From assembly GCA_003508835.1 (NCBI GenBank), contig PUFA01000171.1, positions 2,794,501-2,858,500 of the forward strand: a stretch of DNA of 64,000 nucleotides, given 5' to 3'. Position 1 is the stretch's first letter. Each line of letters opens with the position of its first letter. A program made the position numbers and the translations under genes. Below the pieces are notes generated by a model, which worked only from the letters and a program-made list of their open reading frames with translations, searched no databases and was not told the origin of the DNA. This DNA comes from Eonycteris spelaea (lineage: Eukaryota; Chordata; Mammalia; Chiroptera; Pteropodidae). Positions 1 to 13,557 of the stretch are shown in pieces.

Positions 1-3000
1 ACCTTTCATGAAAAAGGAAGGATGACTCAGAGCGTGAAACAATAGCCCAGAGAGTGGAGCCATGAATCATGGAGAATTATTCCCAGGCTTTGAAAAACGA
101 ATAGAGCAACTTCTAACATCCCCCTGTTGGATTTCAGAATTGCGTGGGCAGTTAACTCCTCTGTGTATCCCATTTTCACCATTTTTGAGTGGAAGAATCT
201 ATAGCAATTACCCTATGCTTTCATGACTATCAAATTTTGATCATATATAAAGCAGATAACTATCTTTGTTTCACAGATATACAGATTGAGAGAAACTGTA
301 TTTGAAGGAGCTATATTTAAAGAGATATACCCAAGGAACCTCAACCACACCTGGACCTCATTTAGATGAGAAGATTATGGATTCGACACCCATACCCACT
401 GCCCACCTAGCTGTCCTCTCTTATACTTTCATTTACTTAAGCACTTATTGAAACTACTATTTACCAGTCACTGAGTTACATGTAGGGCACTCTAAGTTAA
501 ATAGGACAGAGATCCTTACCTTAAGTCTGGTGGGAAAGATAAGAGAGGTAAACTCAAGACACCATCAAGGGGAAATAGGTACTATATAATGATATGCCCA
601 TGATGCAATGGGAGCAGAATGATGTTATCTCAATCAGGGAAGCCAGAGAAGGAGTCCTGATGAGGTGATACCTGAGCCAAGTCCTGAAGAACAAGTAGAA
701 GTTATTTGAGTTGAACTATATGACATAACCATTTTTGCAGTTTAAAAATGGTTATCAGTAATTTAATATGGTCCAACCTGATAGGTAGGTGGGGAATATT
801 CTAAACAGAGGACTTCCTGTTTAGTATGGTAAATAGAGCACAAATATGTTAATCAACAATAGGACTTTTTCCCCTAGGACAAGTTAGCTGTTCCTGCTCT
901 TGAAGTTACTGGCCTGGTGGCTTGAGACATTTCCTCCCCAGACCTCACAGGAGACTTCGAGTGAAGTTGCTAAGAGTCCTATGTGGGAGTGAGTCAGGGT
1001 GAGTTTCGCTTATCTTATTATCACCATTTTGATGTTAACAGGAGATAGCTTGGCACTTTCTGTACACAGGCAGCACATTTGTTTTAGGAGGGAGAACACT
1101 TTTGAGAAAACATGGGGAAGCTGATGATATGTCATTGCAAAAAATGCATCATATTATCACATGCCATGATTATTAACCAGCTCCTAATAATTTCATCCTT
1201 AGTATGGTTTTAGGAAAGCTGAAAGTATATGAAATGCTGATCATTGAGTTTCACCAATTCTCACAAATCACAAATGGATTTGTACTAATGATATTTTTGG
1301 AGTGGCTTTATATAATTAATTTTCATTAATATTTTGTGTTTTGACTCCTTAGCATTAGTGGGTTAACAACTTGGTTTGACTTAAAAAAAATGTAATTAGC
1401 ACACTAGTTTTTTTTTGTTTTTTACTTTTGCTTGAGAGTAGTTAAACAAAGGAAAATGAATGGTTTTATTATCTTTTTTTTTTTTTTAAGTAGGCGAAAA
1501 AATTCAGGGAGCAAGAAAACATGTATACAACAAAAAGGGGGCCATGATAACAAAAAGATTTGGAACCACTGGTCAAGGGGGGAAAAGTTGTCGAGCCTTG
1601 GGGGCTGAACCCATAGATTTCAAGGGTGAACAAGATCCCTTTTTTTCACCCTCCCCTTCTCCTTTTTTTGTAATTTCAACTTTATCCAACGTGCGCAATT
1701 CCAATATCCTGGTAGAAATTCCAGAAGAGCTGTCAACATTTGATTTGGCTCAAGCATCCTTGGCTATCTCCCAGCCTGGGAATGGAAGGTCCTATTCTGC
1801 CTGGCACTGGCCTCAGACTACTCTAGAAGTCACAGAGCAAGAAAAGTCTGGCTCAGGTCAGAGAGGGGAGCCACCAAGGCTTGTTCTGGGCCCCCATTGA
1901 CAACCACTGTCTTTCCTCCAGTCCTGGTGGAGTCCACCCTCGAACAGAGATTGGAAATCTTCAAATTCCACTAAAATAACATTAAAGAAATTATCAAAAA
2001 GACAAAACCCAAGAACAAAGATACTGAGAGGAAAAGGGAGGTATATAACAAAATGGACAAGTGGTAACTGATTTAGTAGACCAGAGAAGGTGGAATCCTC
2101 TTTGAAAATGAAGGAAATCTTGAAGAGGGATAATTCATTCCATTAAACCCCACACAATAGATGTGAAAAATAAACTCACATCAAGGCATATCATCATGAT
2201 ATTTCTGAACCCTGAATCACATAGATCTTTAAACCTCTCAGAGAGAGAAAAGAAATGAGTCATATGCAAATGATCAGTAATTAGAATCATATCAAATTTG
2301 TTCACACCCACCCTGGAGGCTGGAAGGAAAAACTTATAAAGAATATAATTACAACCTATAATTCGATACAATCAATCAAACACAAAGGTATAATTAAGTC
2401 ATTTTCAGATTTCGAGGTCTCAAAATTTCCATTCCTTTTTAGGAAGCTAATGGAGGGTGTGCTCTAACAAAAGGAAGGAGTAGCCAGTGGATCCAATATG
2501 GGAAAAGGTGAAGGAAGACCCTAGAATGACAGGTGTGCAGCAACGGGTCTATTAGATTGAAACAGGATGATGGAGGGATCAGGAGAGATGTATTCAGGAA
2601 AAAGGTGAACTCGATGATCAGATGTGTTTAAAATTATTGAATGGAGAGCAATATTTTTTAGGAAGCTTGAGGATTAATAAGTGATAGGTACATAGAAAAT
2701 CAAGAAAAGGAATTTTGAAAGGATATTTAGTAACTACAGGGAAACAAAACAGGACAGATACTGAAATCAGAGTATGTTCATGGATCTTCTGTGACTAAAA
2801 TTTAAAATTAGAATAATATAACCATTAAATATTGAGCTTAGCAAATGTCATAACTAATTAGGAGGATCAGCACACTGGAAATGTGTGTGTGTGTAAGAAA
2901 AGTAAATCCTTATGGTATATAGTTTGAAGTCAATAAATAATAATATAGAAATCTTAAAAGTCAAGAACTAACAATATAAGCAGCATATTATTTAGAAATA

Positions 3001-5300
3001 CGAAGCCAAACAAGGGAAGGTGTAATAAAATAGGAAATTTTGGTTGTTTCTGGGGAGTGAGATACAGAGGTGAGAAGGATGGAGCTGGAAACTTCTTTTA
3101 TTATATAAGTCTTATAGAACTATTTTGCTTTTGTAAATTATATATGTTTTAAAATTTGAAAATAAAAGAAAGTTAATCCCAGTGAGAAGGAACAGGCTTC
3201 ATAAAATATTCTAACTCCTATGAGGAATTGTATCATGCCTGTAATAGAGGTTAGATGAGGGACAGTTATAGGAGATGACAGTCAGGAGTTCCACCATGTA
3301 GGGCCATATGCTGAGCTAAGCACTTTAGACTTTATCTTGAAAAACATGAAGGAACTGCCAAAAGATCTTAAACGTGGAAGTGACATGGACATGGCTGTTT
3401 TAGAAAAGCCAGTCATCAAGAGTCAATGAAAGAAAAGTGACTCTATTGCCTCCATGCTCTTGATAAACATTGTACAGTGCTTGAGAGAGAGGTGTCTCCT
3501 TAGGATGGGGATATCTCTGTCCTCAGAAAGTGGCTGTTCAGAGGTTGGCTGGATAGGCTACTGCTATGGAAAGCACCAACACTGAAACTGAGTTTTTCTC
3601 CTGTGGGAAGTTTATAGTCTCAGTTTGGTAGAAAGATCCTGTTGTTCTCACCTAAAATGAGTTTATGTTTCTTTAAATAATCTCTGCTCAGAGATCCAGG
3701 CCAACCTTACTGGCATTCATTAGCGGTGGCTTGGAAGATAAATGTATGAAGATCAGGCAGGCAGCATCTCCTGTCATCTTGAAGGCTTCTCCGTGAGACG
3801 CGATGTGGTAGTCGCAATAGAAATGGAAGAAGAAGTACAGGTATGAGAATCTGTATGAGAATCTGAGTAGGCAGATTCTGCAGGTCCTGATGACTGGTTG
3901 GCTGTGGGAAGTCAGTGTGGCACTAAGGTCTGGAATAGACTTTGGAATAACAGATGGGTTCTTGGCTGCAAGTAGTAGAAGCAGGGTCTGTCTATCTTAA
4001 GCCAATAAAGAATTTCTAAAAGGAACTTGTGGCTAGCAGAATCTACAAAAGAGTAGGGAATGAGAGATGGAGGACGGGAAGGAACCAAAGAAGCTCTAGA
4101 GGTACAAGAAGTAGGAAACACAAGAGTCTTGTGTCAAGAAGACTGTGGCCAGGAGACCACCTCTGCTGCTCTAGGATTATGCCAACACTCACTGCCATCA
4201 TCTCTGGATACCATCGGAGCTGCCACAAATAGACTCTAAGTATTCCTTCATCTTTGTGTCTCTCATCAGATTCAGAGTCCTGGGCAAAAGTGTTCAATTG
4301 CTTAATTCTGGATCACGTTTCCATGATCCATGGCTGCAGGCAGTGGGAACTAGGAGGATGTTCAACTTCAGATTCCATAGTTAAAAGAAGAAGGGTGCTT
4401 ACTGGAACACTACCCACAGTGTTTGAGTAGAGGGTGATCCTTAACCAAGAAAAACCTCACAGACGTCCAGGGTTTGAAGTAAAGCTAGGGAGCTGGGACT
4501 ATAGTTATTTTAGTATCCAGTTGGCAGGGCTCCATGCCTATTAACCAAGATCCTTGTCTAATTCTTGATTTCTGGTAACTCAGACCTTTTGTCTGGGTTT
4601 ATATTTCTTTGTTCTGAGTTTTCTGGTCTGGATCACCAGGCCTGGACTCAGCTGATTGTCCTGACTTGCCTGTCTTCTCTGCTTTAGCTCACCTCTCTGG
4701 ATGTAGCTTCTCATCCTCTTGGCTAAAGATGTCCCCTGGTCTGGATTCTTCATCCTCATTCCTTTCAGACTGTTTGGGCTGTATGCTGCTCAATCTAGGA
4801 ATCGCACTCTCTTGTTAATTTGTGACTATCCTGTCTCACTTAACATAGAAAAATTTCCCCATGGGACAGCATAATTGTTCATTCTCATTCTCACCCTCTC
4901 TCACTCGCTCTTTCTTCCCCTCCCCTCACTCACTCTCTTCTTCTCTCTTTCTTTTAAATGTGGACACTTTCAGGTCTTTAATACCTATACCCAACTTCAA
5001 AAAGCCACACAGAAATAGATATATCACTAGTTTCCTTAAAGGGCTTTACTTTTAACTGAATATTTAAAAGCAATATGAAATGTTTAAAATGTGCTACATA
5101 ATTAATCACATATTTATCTAATGTGCACTTGTTATTCAATGAAGATATGGTTTGATTTCCAAAGAACAAAAAGTTCCAAATAGTATCAAGACAGATGGAT
5201 ACTGGATGTTTAAGTTGATAATTCTACTTTTTTTTTTTTAAGGTAAGTGGTCTCATAGATCATTTTATATTTTACTGTGCTTACTGTATTTCTTCAGGTG
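1..5300. other. Non-coding DNA, no gene recognised
   Basis: No exon, RNA gene or well-preserved mobile element was recognised. The open frame at 1544-1900 (+, 118 codons) has no similarity I can name and contains low-complexity Phe/Ser/Pro runs, so I do not call it a gene. The stretches near 490-720, 3030-3180 and 3930-4480 look like decayed interspersed repeats but could not be assigned. Short simple repeats occur at 1461-1490 (T-rich) and 2882-2895 (GT). Confidence 0.5.
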
Positions 5301-5314
5301 ACAGAGCACAAAGT

Positions 5315-5465
5315 GCTTTATCTGTGCTACTCTTTCAGTCATTAAACAATTCTTCTATGAGATCAACATTACAGACCCCATTTACAGCTAAAGACTTAGA
5401 GACAAAAGGCTCCAATTTTGGAGGGTTAATTCAAGGTTGAATAGCCCAAGTGCAATACTGTTTAC
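5315..5465 (-). repeat. MIR SINE fragment
   Basis: The reverse complement of the MIR core is recognisable: a CATTTTACAG-like block (here CCATTTACAG) followed by the antisense of the gaaactgaggc region. Heavily diverged; boundaries approximate. Confidence 0.5.
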
Positions 5466-6149
5466 AGTTACCAAATCAGGCATATAATCTCTGGGACAAC
5501 CAAAAAACTTCTCTTGAATTTTTAAAAAGAAGAAGTTTGGAAAAACTTCTATTTAGCTAAATTTGTGACTCTCTCGTACAGTCTTGGATTGAATCATGTC
5601 TGCTTCTAAGGAAGGCACAGCAAGAACACCACTTCCTTTTGTCACTTGTGAAGAAAAGTAAGAGTAGACTCAATGCAGCCCTTCATGGGTTAAAATCAGG
5701 AGGAGCTCTGAAACAGGTAAGATGTCTCAATGATTCACCAGGAACAATGATATTCTCAAAACAATAGCTCCTAATATCAAAATGGAAGAATTGGCAAGAG
5801 TGATATACAACTGATATTTTAGTAATGACAGTTTGGTAATGACAGAAATATTCCTCTTCTATGATTCTGAATATAAAAACCCTTACTAATAATGAAAAGC
5901 AATATGAGTGGTAAAGGCTGGTATGGTGACAGCACATATAGTTTATATATGTATATTTCCACAAGAACATGCTTAAATTATGTTACAAATCTATAAACCT
6001 CTAAATTAGAAAATAGAAGCAAATAAACAAATAAATAAATAAATATGTACTTACTAGTTGCAATAGATTCTATGAAGCACACGAACAGGGACCATCGTGA
6101 CCCTACAATGCACAAGATATCTAGGAGACTTGCCATTCTATTCCAAACA

Positions 6150-6665
6150 TTTCTACTCACTGGTCTCCATCTCTACACAATATACTTTCATATCTCCATG
6201 TCTTTGCTCAAGCTCCCTTCTCAACCAAAAAAGTCGTTTTCCTTTATATTCGCAAGTATAAACATTAATTTCAAAGCACAGCAGGTTTTCCCTGTCTACC
6301 CAATAAGCGTTAAGCCTTCTCCCTCAAACCTGCTGTCACAGTTCTTGTTACATTTTGCCTGGCACTGTAGTTATTTCTGTAAGATGAACAACTTAAGAGC
6401 AGGGACTGTTTTACTAATATATGTATCTCCTAGAGCAGCAGTTCCCAACATTTTTGGCACCAGGGACTGGGGCTCCTTGAGAATTTAATGCCTGATGATT
6501 GAGATGGAGTTGAGGTGGTGATGCTAGCGCTCGGGAGTGGCTGCAAATACAGATGAAGCTTATCTCTCTTGCCGCCCTCACCTCCTGCTGGGTGTCCCAT
6601 TTCTCTGGGGATTGGGGACCCCTGCCCTAGAGTTCTATAAGTAGGAGCTCAGTAAAGCTTGGCTG
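6150..6665 (+). repeat. L2 LINE 3' region, split by a hAT element
   Basis: The text around 6190-6220 (clinically typical 'tctccatgtctttgctca') and 6390-6430 ('agcagggactgttttac') follows the L2 3' end. It resumes after the hAT insertion with 'gtaggagctcagtaaa', the L2 terminus. The split L2 shows that the DNA transposon landed later. Confidence 0.65.
6436..6624 (+). mobile_element. Non-autonomous hAT-type DNA transposon (MITE), copy 1
   Basis: The 189-bp element starts CAGCAGTTCCCAAC and ends GGGGACCCCTG, so the ends are inverted CAG/CTG. It is flanked by tcctagag (6428-6435) and ccctagag (6625-6632), a 7-of-8 match and the 8-bp duplication length typical of hAT elements. It contains GGCACCAGGGAC and AGATGAAGCTT blocks that also occur in the copy at 53331. 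No transposase remains. I cannot assign the exact family. Confidence 0.75.
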
Positions 6666-7003
6666 GGATCTCCAAAGCCATCGAATTCAGATGAGGGGAC
6701 GGAGGAAACTATGAGTATGATTTCTTGCCTCTCAATTCCCCGCAAACATGCCCTCAGCTGCCTCAAATAGGTGAGTCGAATTTGCTGGTGATGCTTCAAT
6801 GGGGAAAGATGGCAGAAAAGGTGGGTTGGGTGCCTTCAAACTTTAGGGCATAATGCCTTCACAACCTTAGAAGAAACAGATACTGAAGGTTGAAAGAAAT
6901 AGGGAAGGAGTAGTTAAGGCTGTTAGGCTGGCCGAATGCAAAAACTGTCGCTTCACTGTTATTTTTTTTGTTTTGTTTTCGTTTTTTGGTACAGCATCTC
7001 TCT

Positions 7004-7123
7004 TTCTTTTTAAAATTAAATTTATTGGGAGTGACTCTGGTTAATAAAATCATATAGGTTTCAATTGTACAATTCAATAATACATCATTTGTACATTGCA
7101 TTATGTGTTCACCACTTCCTCAA
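7004..7123 (-). mobile_element. Extremely 5'-truncated L1 (bat-type 3' end)
   Basis: About 120 bp of L1 3' end with an A-rich tail (T-rich on this strand). It is flanked by a perfect 11-bp duplication agcatctctct at 6993-7003 and 7124-7134. The same tail type occurs at 12032 and 44775 and is, as I recall, characteristic of chiropteran L1 families. Confidence 0.8.
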
Positions 7124-7319
7124 AGCATCTCTCTCTCTCTTTTAATAACCACTTCAGATGTTCTTGCTTGCTCTCAGCTGTCTCTGGTTCTGGTTCTGGT
7201 TCTACATGAGCTCTAACTGACTTCACATGGGAACAATCTGACAGTGCCTCACTTTTTACCACTTATAACTGAGAATCCTAGCTAACACAAGGGAGGAGAT
7301 GTAGAGTGTCAGGTCCATT

Positions 7320-7500
7320 AAAAATACATTATCTTAATACCCCCTCAAATCTGAGAAGTAGATGGATATTATTTATTCCCTTCTCTAGATGGAGAATCTG
7401 AGAATCAGCAAAGGTAAGTAGTTGGGCCAAGTTCACATGGCTCTTAAAAAACAGAACTAAAATTTGAACTAGGTCTGCCTCAACTCATTTCCATACTGCA
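7320..7500 (-). repeat. MIR SINE
   Basis: Antisense MIR: 'gatggagaatctgagaatcagc' is a diverged gatgaggaaactgaggctcag core. It is followed by the 'ggccaagttcacatggct' and 'ggtctgcct' parts. Approximate ends. Confidence 0.7.
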
Positions 7501-8269
7501 TGTTGCCTCTCAGGTATTGATGAGATAAATGACTAAAATTGAAAGCATGGATTTTTTTTTTATTAGAATAAAGCAATTATCCAGTTTAATAAAATTTAAA
7601 TTTAAAAAGAACAAAAAGTGTGACCCGGTAGAAACAAAAAATAATTGTGTAATAGGAGCAAGAATGCAGAAGTGAAAATGAAATGAGAATCAGAAAACAT
7701 GAGTTTCACGTTGCTGCCACTAAGTAACTATGCAGCCTCAGGTACGTACCTTAAGGTAATGGAATTCAGAGCAAAAAGAGACCTCAGACTTCATTTTGTT
7801 ATCATACTTGCTTGCCCCTTGGGAAACTGGCACCCCAAGGGTTTCAGTTAAAGTTTGGCAAGCATTGTAGCAAAGGGCGGTGGTGTCACTTGGAAATATT
7901 AGTGCCTAAGGTGATTAACCTTAGGAGACAAAGCTTATGTCCTCAAATCTCTCTGCAACCATACTCTTAAGTCTTTCCCCTTTAACCTACTTCGACTGTC
8001 AGACTTACTCGATTGTGTAATTCTGTACTATAGGGGAAATTTTTTCCTAATTCCATCTAAGTAATACTTAAGACTTCTCTTTCATGCTTTCATTCCCCAA
8101 GTGAGTTATGTTGAATAAGACCTTTCAGATACAGTAACTAGAAGCAGAATAGCAAAAAACCTATATAATTTCACTGTGTGCCACACACTGTGAATATATA
8201 TAATACTGTATATTATATATAAATAATTATAATAATTTTTCTATTATATTTATATTCATGCTTTTGGTC

Positions 8270-8400
8270 ATCATAACAATCTTATGAGGATAGTGCTACT
8301 ATTATGCCCATTTTATAGATTAGGAAACTGAGGTAGAGATAAGTTAAGGGACTTGCCTAAGGTGGTACAGCTGGTAAGTAGTTAGAGGGCTGGGGTATTC
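8270..8400 (-). repeat. MIR SINE
   Basis: The well-kept MIR core 'ttttatagattaggaaact' is followed by 'gaggtagagataagttaagg' and then 'acttgcctaaggtggtacag', all in the order expected for the minus orientation. Confidence 0.85.
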
Positions 8401-10480
8401 TTTGGCTGTGTCAAGGATATTCTGTGGAGCTTGGCTTTTTTAGTCTTAGTTCTAATCTATGAAATGGGATGCAGACAAAATTTTATAATTCCTTGACCTC
8501 ATAGTAATGGGTGCATTTAGTATTGTTTCCAATTTGTTTTAAATTTATTGAAGAATAGTTGACATACAATGTTATATCAGTTTCAGGTGTACAACATAGT
8601 GACTCAACATTTATATAGCTTATTAAATGCTCACCGTGATAAGTCTAGCAACCAAATTTATTACAATATTGACTACATTCCCTGTGCTGTACATGATATC
8701 TCCATGAGTTATTTACCTTATAACTGGAAGTTTGTAACTCTTAATCTCTTTCTCCTATTTTTCACACCCCCCTCATCCTCCTCCCCTCTGGCAATCATTA
8801 ATTTGTTCTCTGTATCTATGAGTCTGTTTCTGTTTTGGTTGTTTTGTTTTTTAAATTCCATATATATATACATGAAATCATATAGTATTTGTCTTTCTCG
8901 AATAATACCCTCTAGGTCCATTCATGTTGTTACAAATGGCAAGTTTTATTTTATTTTTTATGGCTGAGTAATATTTCAGTGTGTGTGTGCATGCACATTT
9001 GTGCATGTGTGTATATGCACACATACCACATCTTCCTTATTCATTCATCTATCAATGGAAACAGGTTGCTTTCATATCTTATCTATTGTAAATACTGCTG
9101 TGATGAATATAGGGGTGCACATATCTTTTCAAATTCATATTTTTGTTTTCTTTAGATAAATACCTGTCAATGGAATTGCTGGGTTGTATGGCAGTTCTAT
9201 TTTTAATTTTTTTGAGGAACTTCCATAGTGTTTTCCATAGTGGCTACACAAATTTGTATTCTCATCAACAGTGCACGAGGTTTCTCTTTTCTACACATCT
9301 TCACCAACATTTGCTAGTTGTCTTTTTGATAACAACCACTGTGACAGGAATGAGGTAAAATCTCACTGGTTTTAATTTTCATTTTCTTATGATTAGTGAT
9401 GTTGAGCATCTTTTCACATACCTGTTGGCTATCTGTCCTCTTTAGGAAAATGTCTATGCAGGTCCTCTGCTAATTTTATAATTGGATTGTTTGGGGTTTT
9501 TTTGCTCTTGAATTGTATAAGTTCTTTATGTATTTTGGATATTAACCCCTTATTAGGTATGTGATTTGCAAATATCTTATGCCATTCAGCAAGTTGCTTC
9601 TTTGTTTACTTGATGGTTTTCTACACTGTGCAAAAGCTTGTTAGTTTGATTTAGTCCTATTTGTTTATTTTAGATTTTGTTGCCCTTGCCTGAGGAGACA
9701 GATCCAAAAAATATTGCTAAGATCAGTGTCAAAAGTTTGCTGGTATAAGAAAGTGGCACAGTTTCATTCTTTTGCATGTAGCTGCCCAATGTTTCCAACA
9801 CCATTTATTGAATAGACTCTTTCCCCATTGTATATTCTTGACTTATTTTCATAAATTAATTGGCCATATAAACATGGGCTTATTTCTGGGCTCTTTCTTC
9901 TGTTCCAATGATCTATGTGCTTGCTTTCTGTGCCAGTATCAAATTGTTTTGATTACTATAGCTTTGTAGTATAGCTTGAAATCAGGAAGCATGATCTCTC
10001 CAGCTTTCTTCTCCTTTCTCAGAATTGTTCTGACTATTTGTGTTCTATTGTGCTTCCAAACAAATTTTAAAATGATTTTTTTCTAGTTCTATGAAAAATG
10101 CCATTGGTATTTAAAAGGGATTGCACTGAATCTGTAGATTGTTTTGGGTAGTATGGACATTTTAACATTAATTTTTCCAATCTATGAGCATGGTATATCT
10201 TTTCACTTATTTGTGTCATCTTCAACTTTTTTCATCTATGTCTTATAGTTTTCGGAGCACAGTTCTTTCACCTCCTTGGTTAAATTTATTTCTGAGTATT
10301 TTATTCTTTCCAATGCAATTGTAAATGAGACTGTTTACTTCATTTCTCTTTCTGCTAGTTTGTTCTTAGTGTGTAGAAACGCAACAGGTTTCTGTATATT
10401 TATTTTATAATCTTCAACTTTACTAATTTCATTTTTTACTTCTAATAATCTTTTTGATGTCACATATATATGGTATTATG

Positions 10481-10747
10481 TCATCTGCAAATAGTGACAG
10501 TTTTACTTCTACGTTTCCAAATCCGATGCCTTTTATTTGTTTGTTTGTTTGTTTGTTTGTTTTTTCTGATCACTGTGGCTAAGACTTCCAATACTATGTT
10601 AAACAAAAATGGTGAGAGTGGGCAGCCTTTTCTTCTTCCAGATCTTAGAATAAAAACTTTCAGACTTTCACCATTAAATATGATATTAGCTATGGATTTG
10701 TCATATATGTCCTTTATTATGTTGTGGTACATTCCTTCTATTCCCAC
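10481..10747 (-). pseudogene. Fossil L1 ORF2 reverse-transcriptase segment
   Basis: This open stretch of 88 codons carries the L1 reverse transcriptase region with [26 protein letters not shown] and VLEVLA blocks in order. It runs into lysine/glutamine/threonine repeats encoded by a TTTG microsatellite. The FADD motif follows in another frame. It is part of the L1 above and is not an independent gene. Confidence 0.9.
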
Positions 10748-12031
10748 TTTATGAAAGTTTTTATCACAAATGGATGTTGAATTTTATCAAATGCTTTTTC
10801 TGTATCTATTGAGATTATTCATAATTTTATCCTTTGCTTTGTTAGTGTAGTGTATCACGTTGATTGATATGTGGGTATTGACTCATTCTTGGAGCCCAGA
10901 AATAATTCCCATTTGATGATGGTGTGTGATCCTTTTAATGTATTGTTGAATTTGGTTTGCTAATATTTGCTTGAGGATTTTTGCATCTACTTCAGCAGGG
11001 GTAACAGCCTGTAAGTTTCTTTCATTCTTTTTTTATAAGTGTCTTTGTCTCGTTCTATTATCAGGGTAATGCTGGCCTTGTAGAATGAGTTTGGAAGGAT
11101 TTGTTCCTTTTCAATGTTTTTTTGAAAAGTGAGAAGGATAGGTATTAACTCTTAAATGTTTAGTAGAATTTACCTGTGAAGCCATCTGGCCCAGGACTAT
11201 TGTTTATAGGGAGTTTTTTGATTACTGATTTAATTTTATTAGTAGTAACCAGTCTGCTCAGATTTAATAGGTCTTACTGATTCAATCTTGGAAGACTGTA
11301 TGTTTCTAGGATTTAGTCCATTTTTTCTAGGTTGTCCAATTTGTTGATGTATGATTGTTGTGGTAATCCCTTATGAGCCTATGTACTTCTATAATGTCAG
11401 TTGTAACTTCTTTCATTTCTATTTTATTTATTTGAGCCCTCTGTTTTTGTTTGTTTGTTTGTTTTTTGATGAGACTGGCTAACAGTTTATCAATGTTGTT
11501 TATCTTTTAAAGTTTTTATTAGTTTTATTGAGCTTTTCTATTGTTTTCTTAATCTCTATTTCATTTCTTTTCACTCTAATACTTATTATTTCCTTCCTTC
11601 TATGAATTTCGGTCTTCGTTTATTCTTTTTTCTACTTCTTGAGTTGTAAGATTAGATTGTTTATTGGAGATGCTTCTTGTTTCTTGAAGTAGATCTGTGC
11701 TTAAACTGCCCTCTTATAATTGCTTTTACTGTGTCCCACAGATTTTGGAACATTGCGTTTCCATTTTCATTTATCTCGTATTTTTATATTTCCTCTTTGT
11801 TGTTTCATTGACCTTTGGGTTGTTTAATAGCATGTTGTTTAGTCTCCATGTGTTAGTGATTTTTCCAGTTTTCTTCTTGTAATTAATTTCTATTTTCATA
11901 CCATGTGGTCAGAAACGATGCTTTATATGATTTCAATCTTCTTATTTTTATCTGAGATTTGTTTTATGACCAAACATGATCTGTCCTAGAGAATGTTCCA
12001 TGTGCACTTAAAAAGAATATGTATTCTGTTT

Positions 12032-12451
12032 GTTTTTTTAATTTATTTATTTTATGGTGACCTTGATTAACAAAATCCAATAAGTTTCAACTGTACACTT
12101 TAACGGTAAGGCATATATAATTACACTGTGTGTTCACTTCCCATAGTTAGATTTCTTTCTGTCACCACATATTTGACCCTCATTACCCCATCTACCTCCC
12201 TGCTCCACCCACCCCCTACCCTCTAGTCTCTGTTTGTCCTTTCATTTGTTGCTTTTAGATTTATATCCCAGATATTAGTGATATCATGTGATTTTCAACT
12301 TTCTATGACTGGCTATACATCGCTTAGCATGATTACCTCGATGTCCATCTATGTTTTGCAAATGGCAGTATTTCATCTTTTCTTATGGCTGAGTAATATT
12401 TCACTGTATATACATACCACAGCTTTTTTTATCCAATCATCTATCATAGGA
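12032..12451 (-). mobile_element. 5'-truncated L1 nested in the older L1
   Basis: 420 bp of a different, younger L1 3' end (the tail type also seen at 7004 and 44775) interrupts ORF2 of the host L1. A perfect 10-bp duplication tattctgttt flanks it at 12022-12031 and 12452-12461. The T-rich start at 12033-12040 is the copied poly(A) tail. Confidence 0.88.
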
Positions 12452-13130
12452 TATTCTGTTTTTGAATGGAATGTTCTGTATATCTCTATTAAGTCAATCT
12501 GATCTAATGTGTCATTTAAGGCCAATGCTTCTTGATTGATTTTTCTGTCAGCGGAATCATTATCCCATTGATGTAAACGAGGTATTATAGTCCCCTACTG
12601 ATATATTTTTGTATACTATCAACTTTTGTCTGTTAGCATTTTATGTATTTAGGTGCTCTTGTGTTGGGTGTATACATATTTATAAGTGTTATAGCCTCTT
12701 GCTGGATTTTCCCCTCCATCATTATGTAATGCCTGTCTTTGGCTCTTGTTAGTCTTTGTTTTAAATTCCATTTTGTCTAATATAAGTATTGCTACCTCAG
12801 AGTTCTTTTCATTTTCATTTGTATGAAATATCTTTTTCCATCCTTAATTCTTAATTTCAGTCTATGTGTGTCTTTCGGTTTGAAATGAGTCTCTTACAAG
12901 CAACATATAGATAGACCTCTTTTTTTTTATCCATTCAGTCAGCCTATGTCTTTTTATTGGAGAATTTAGTCCATTTACATAGTAATTTTTGATAGGTATG
13001 TACTTATTGCCATTTTATTAATTGTTTAATAGTTATTTTGTAGTTTTTCTTTTGTAGTTGTTCTTTCTTCTCCTCTTGCTCTCTTCTCTTGCGATTTGAT
13101 GACTTTCTTTAGTGTTATGTTTGGATTCTT

Positions 13131-13132
<2 letters not shown>

Positions 13133-13168
<36 letters not shown>
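13133..13168. repeat. (GT)n microsatellite inside the L1
   Basis: About 18 GT units, lying in the ORF1-ORF2 junction area of the minus-strand L1. Pure over most of its length, so likely polymorphic. Confidence 0.95.
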
Positions 13169-13170
<2 letters not shown>

Positions 13171-13517
13171 ATGTGTGTGAAATGAATTTTGCTATTTGGT
13201 TACCATGAGGTTCATATTTCACGACCTAATTATATAGAGGTCTATTTCAATTTTGTGGTTGCTTGAATACAAATGTATTCTAAAAGCACTACATTTACCT
13301 TCCATCCACATTTTATGTTTTTATATTATACTTTACATCTTTTCATTTTGTATATCCCTTAAATATCCCTTAAATAATTATTGTAGGTACAGGTGATTTC
13401 ACTAGTTTTGTCTTTTAACCTTCATACTAGGTTTATAAATTGTTAATTCACTACCTTTACTATATGTTTGCCTTTACAGGGGGATTTTTTTCTTTCATAT
13501 ATTTTCTTATTTCTAGT

Positions 13518-13557
13518 TATGGCCTTTTTTTTTTTTTTTTTTTTTTTTGCTATGGCC
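13518..13557 (-). mobile_element. Poly(A)-only insertion flanked by a 7-bp duplication
   Basis: Twenty-four T residues plus GC (13525-13550) lie between two copies of tatggcc (13518-13524 and 13551-13557). This looks like target-primed reverse transcription that copied only a poly(A) tail. Replication slippage cannot be excluded, but it would not readily duplicate the unique 7-mer. Confidence 0.5.

Noticed and set aside
1544..1900. 118-codon plus-strand open frame
   Set aside because: No family resemblance, low-complexity stretches, no splice sites or polyadenylation signal to support a gene.
6045..6488. 147-codon plus-strand open frame
   Set aside because: It runs through L2 sequence and into the hAT element, so it is not a gene.
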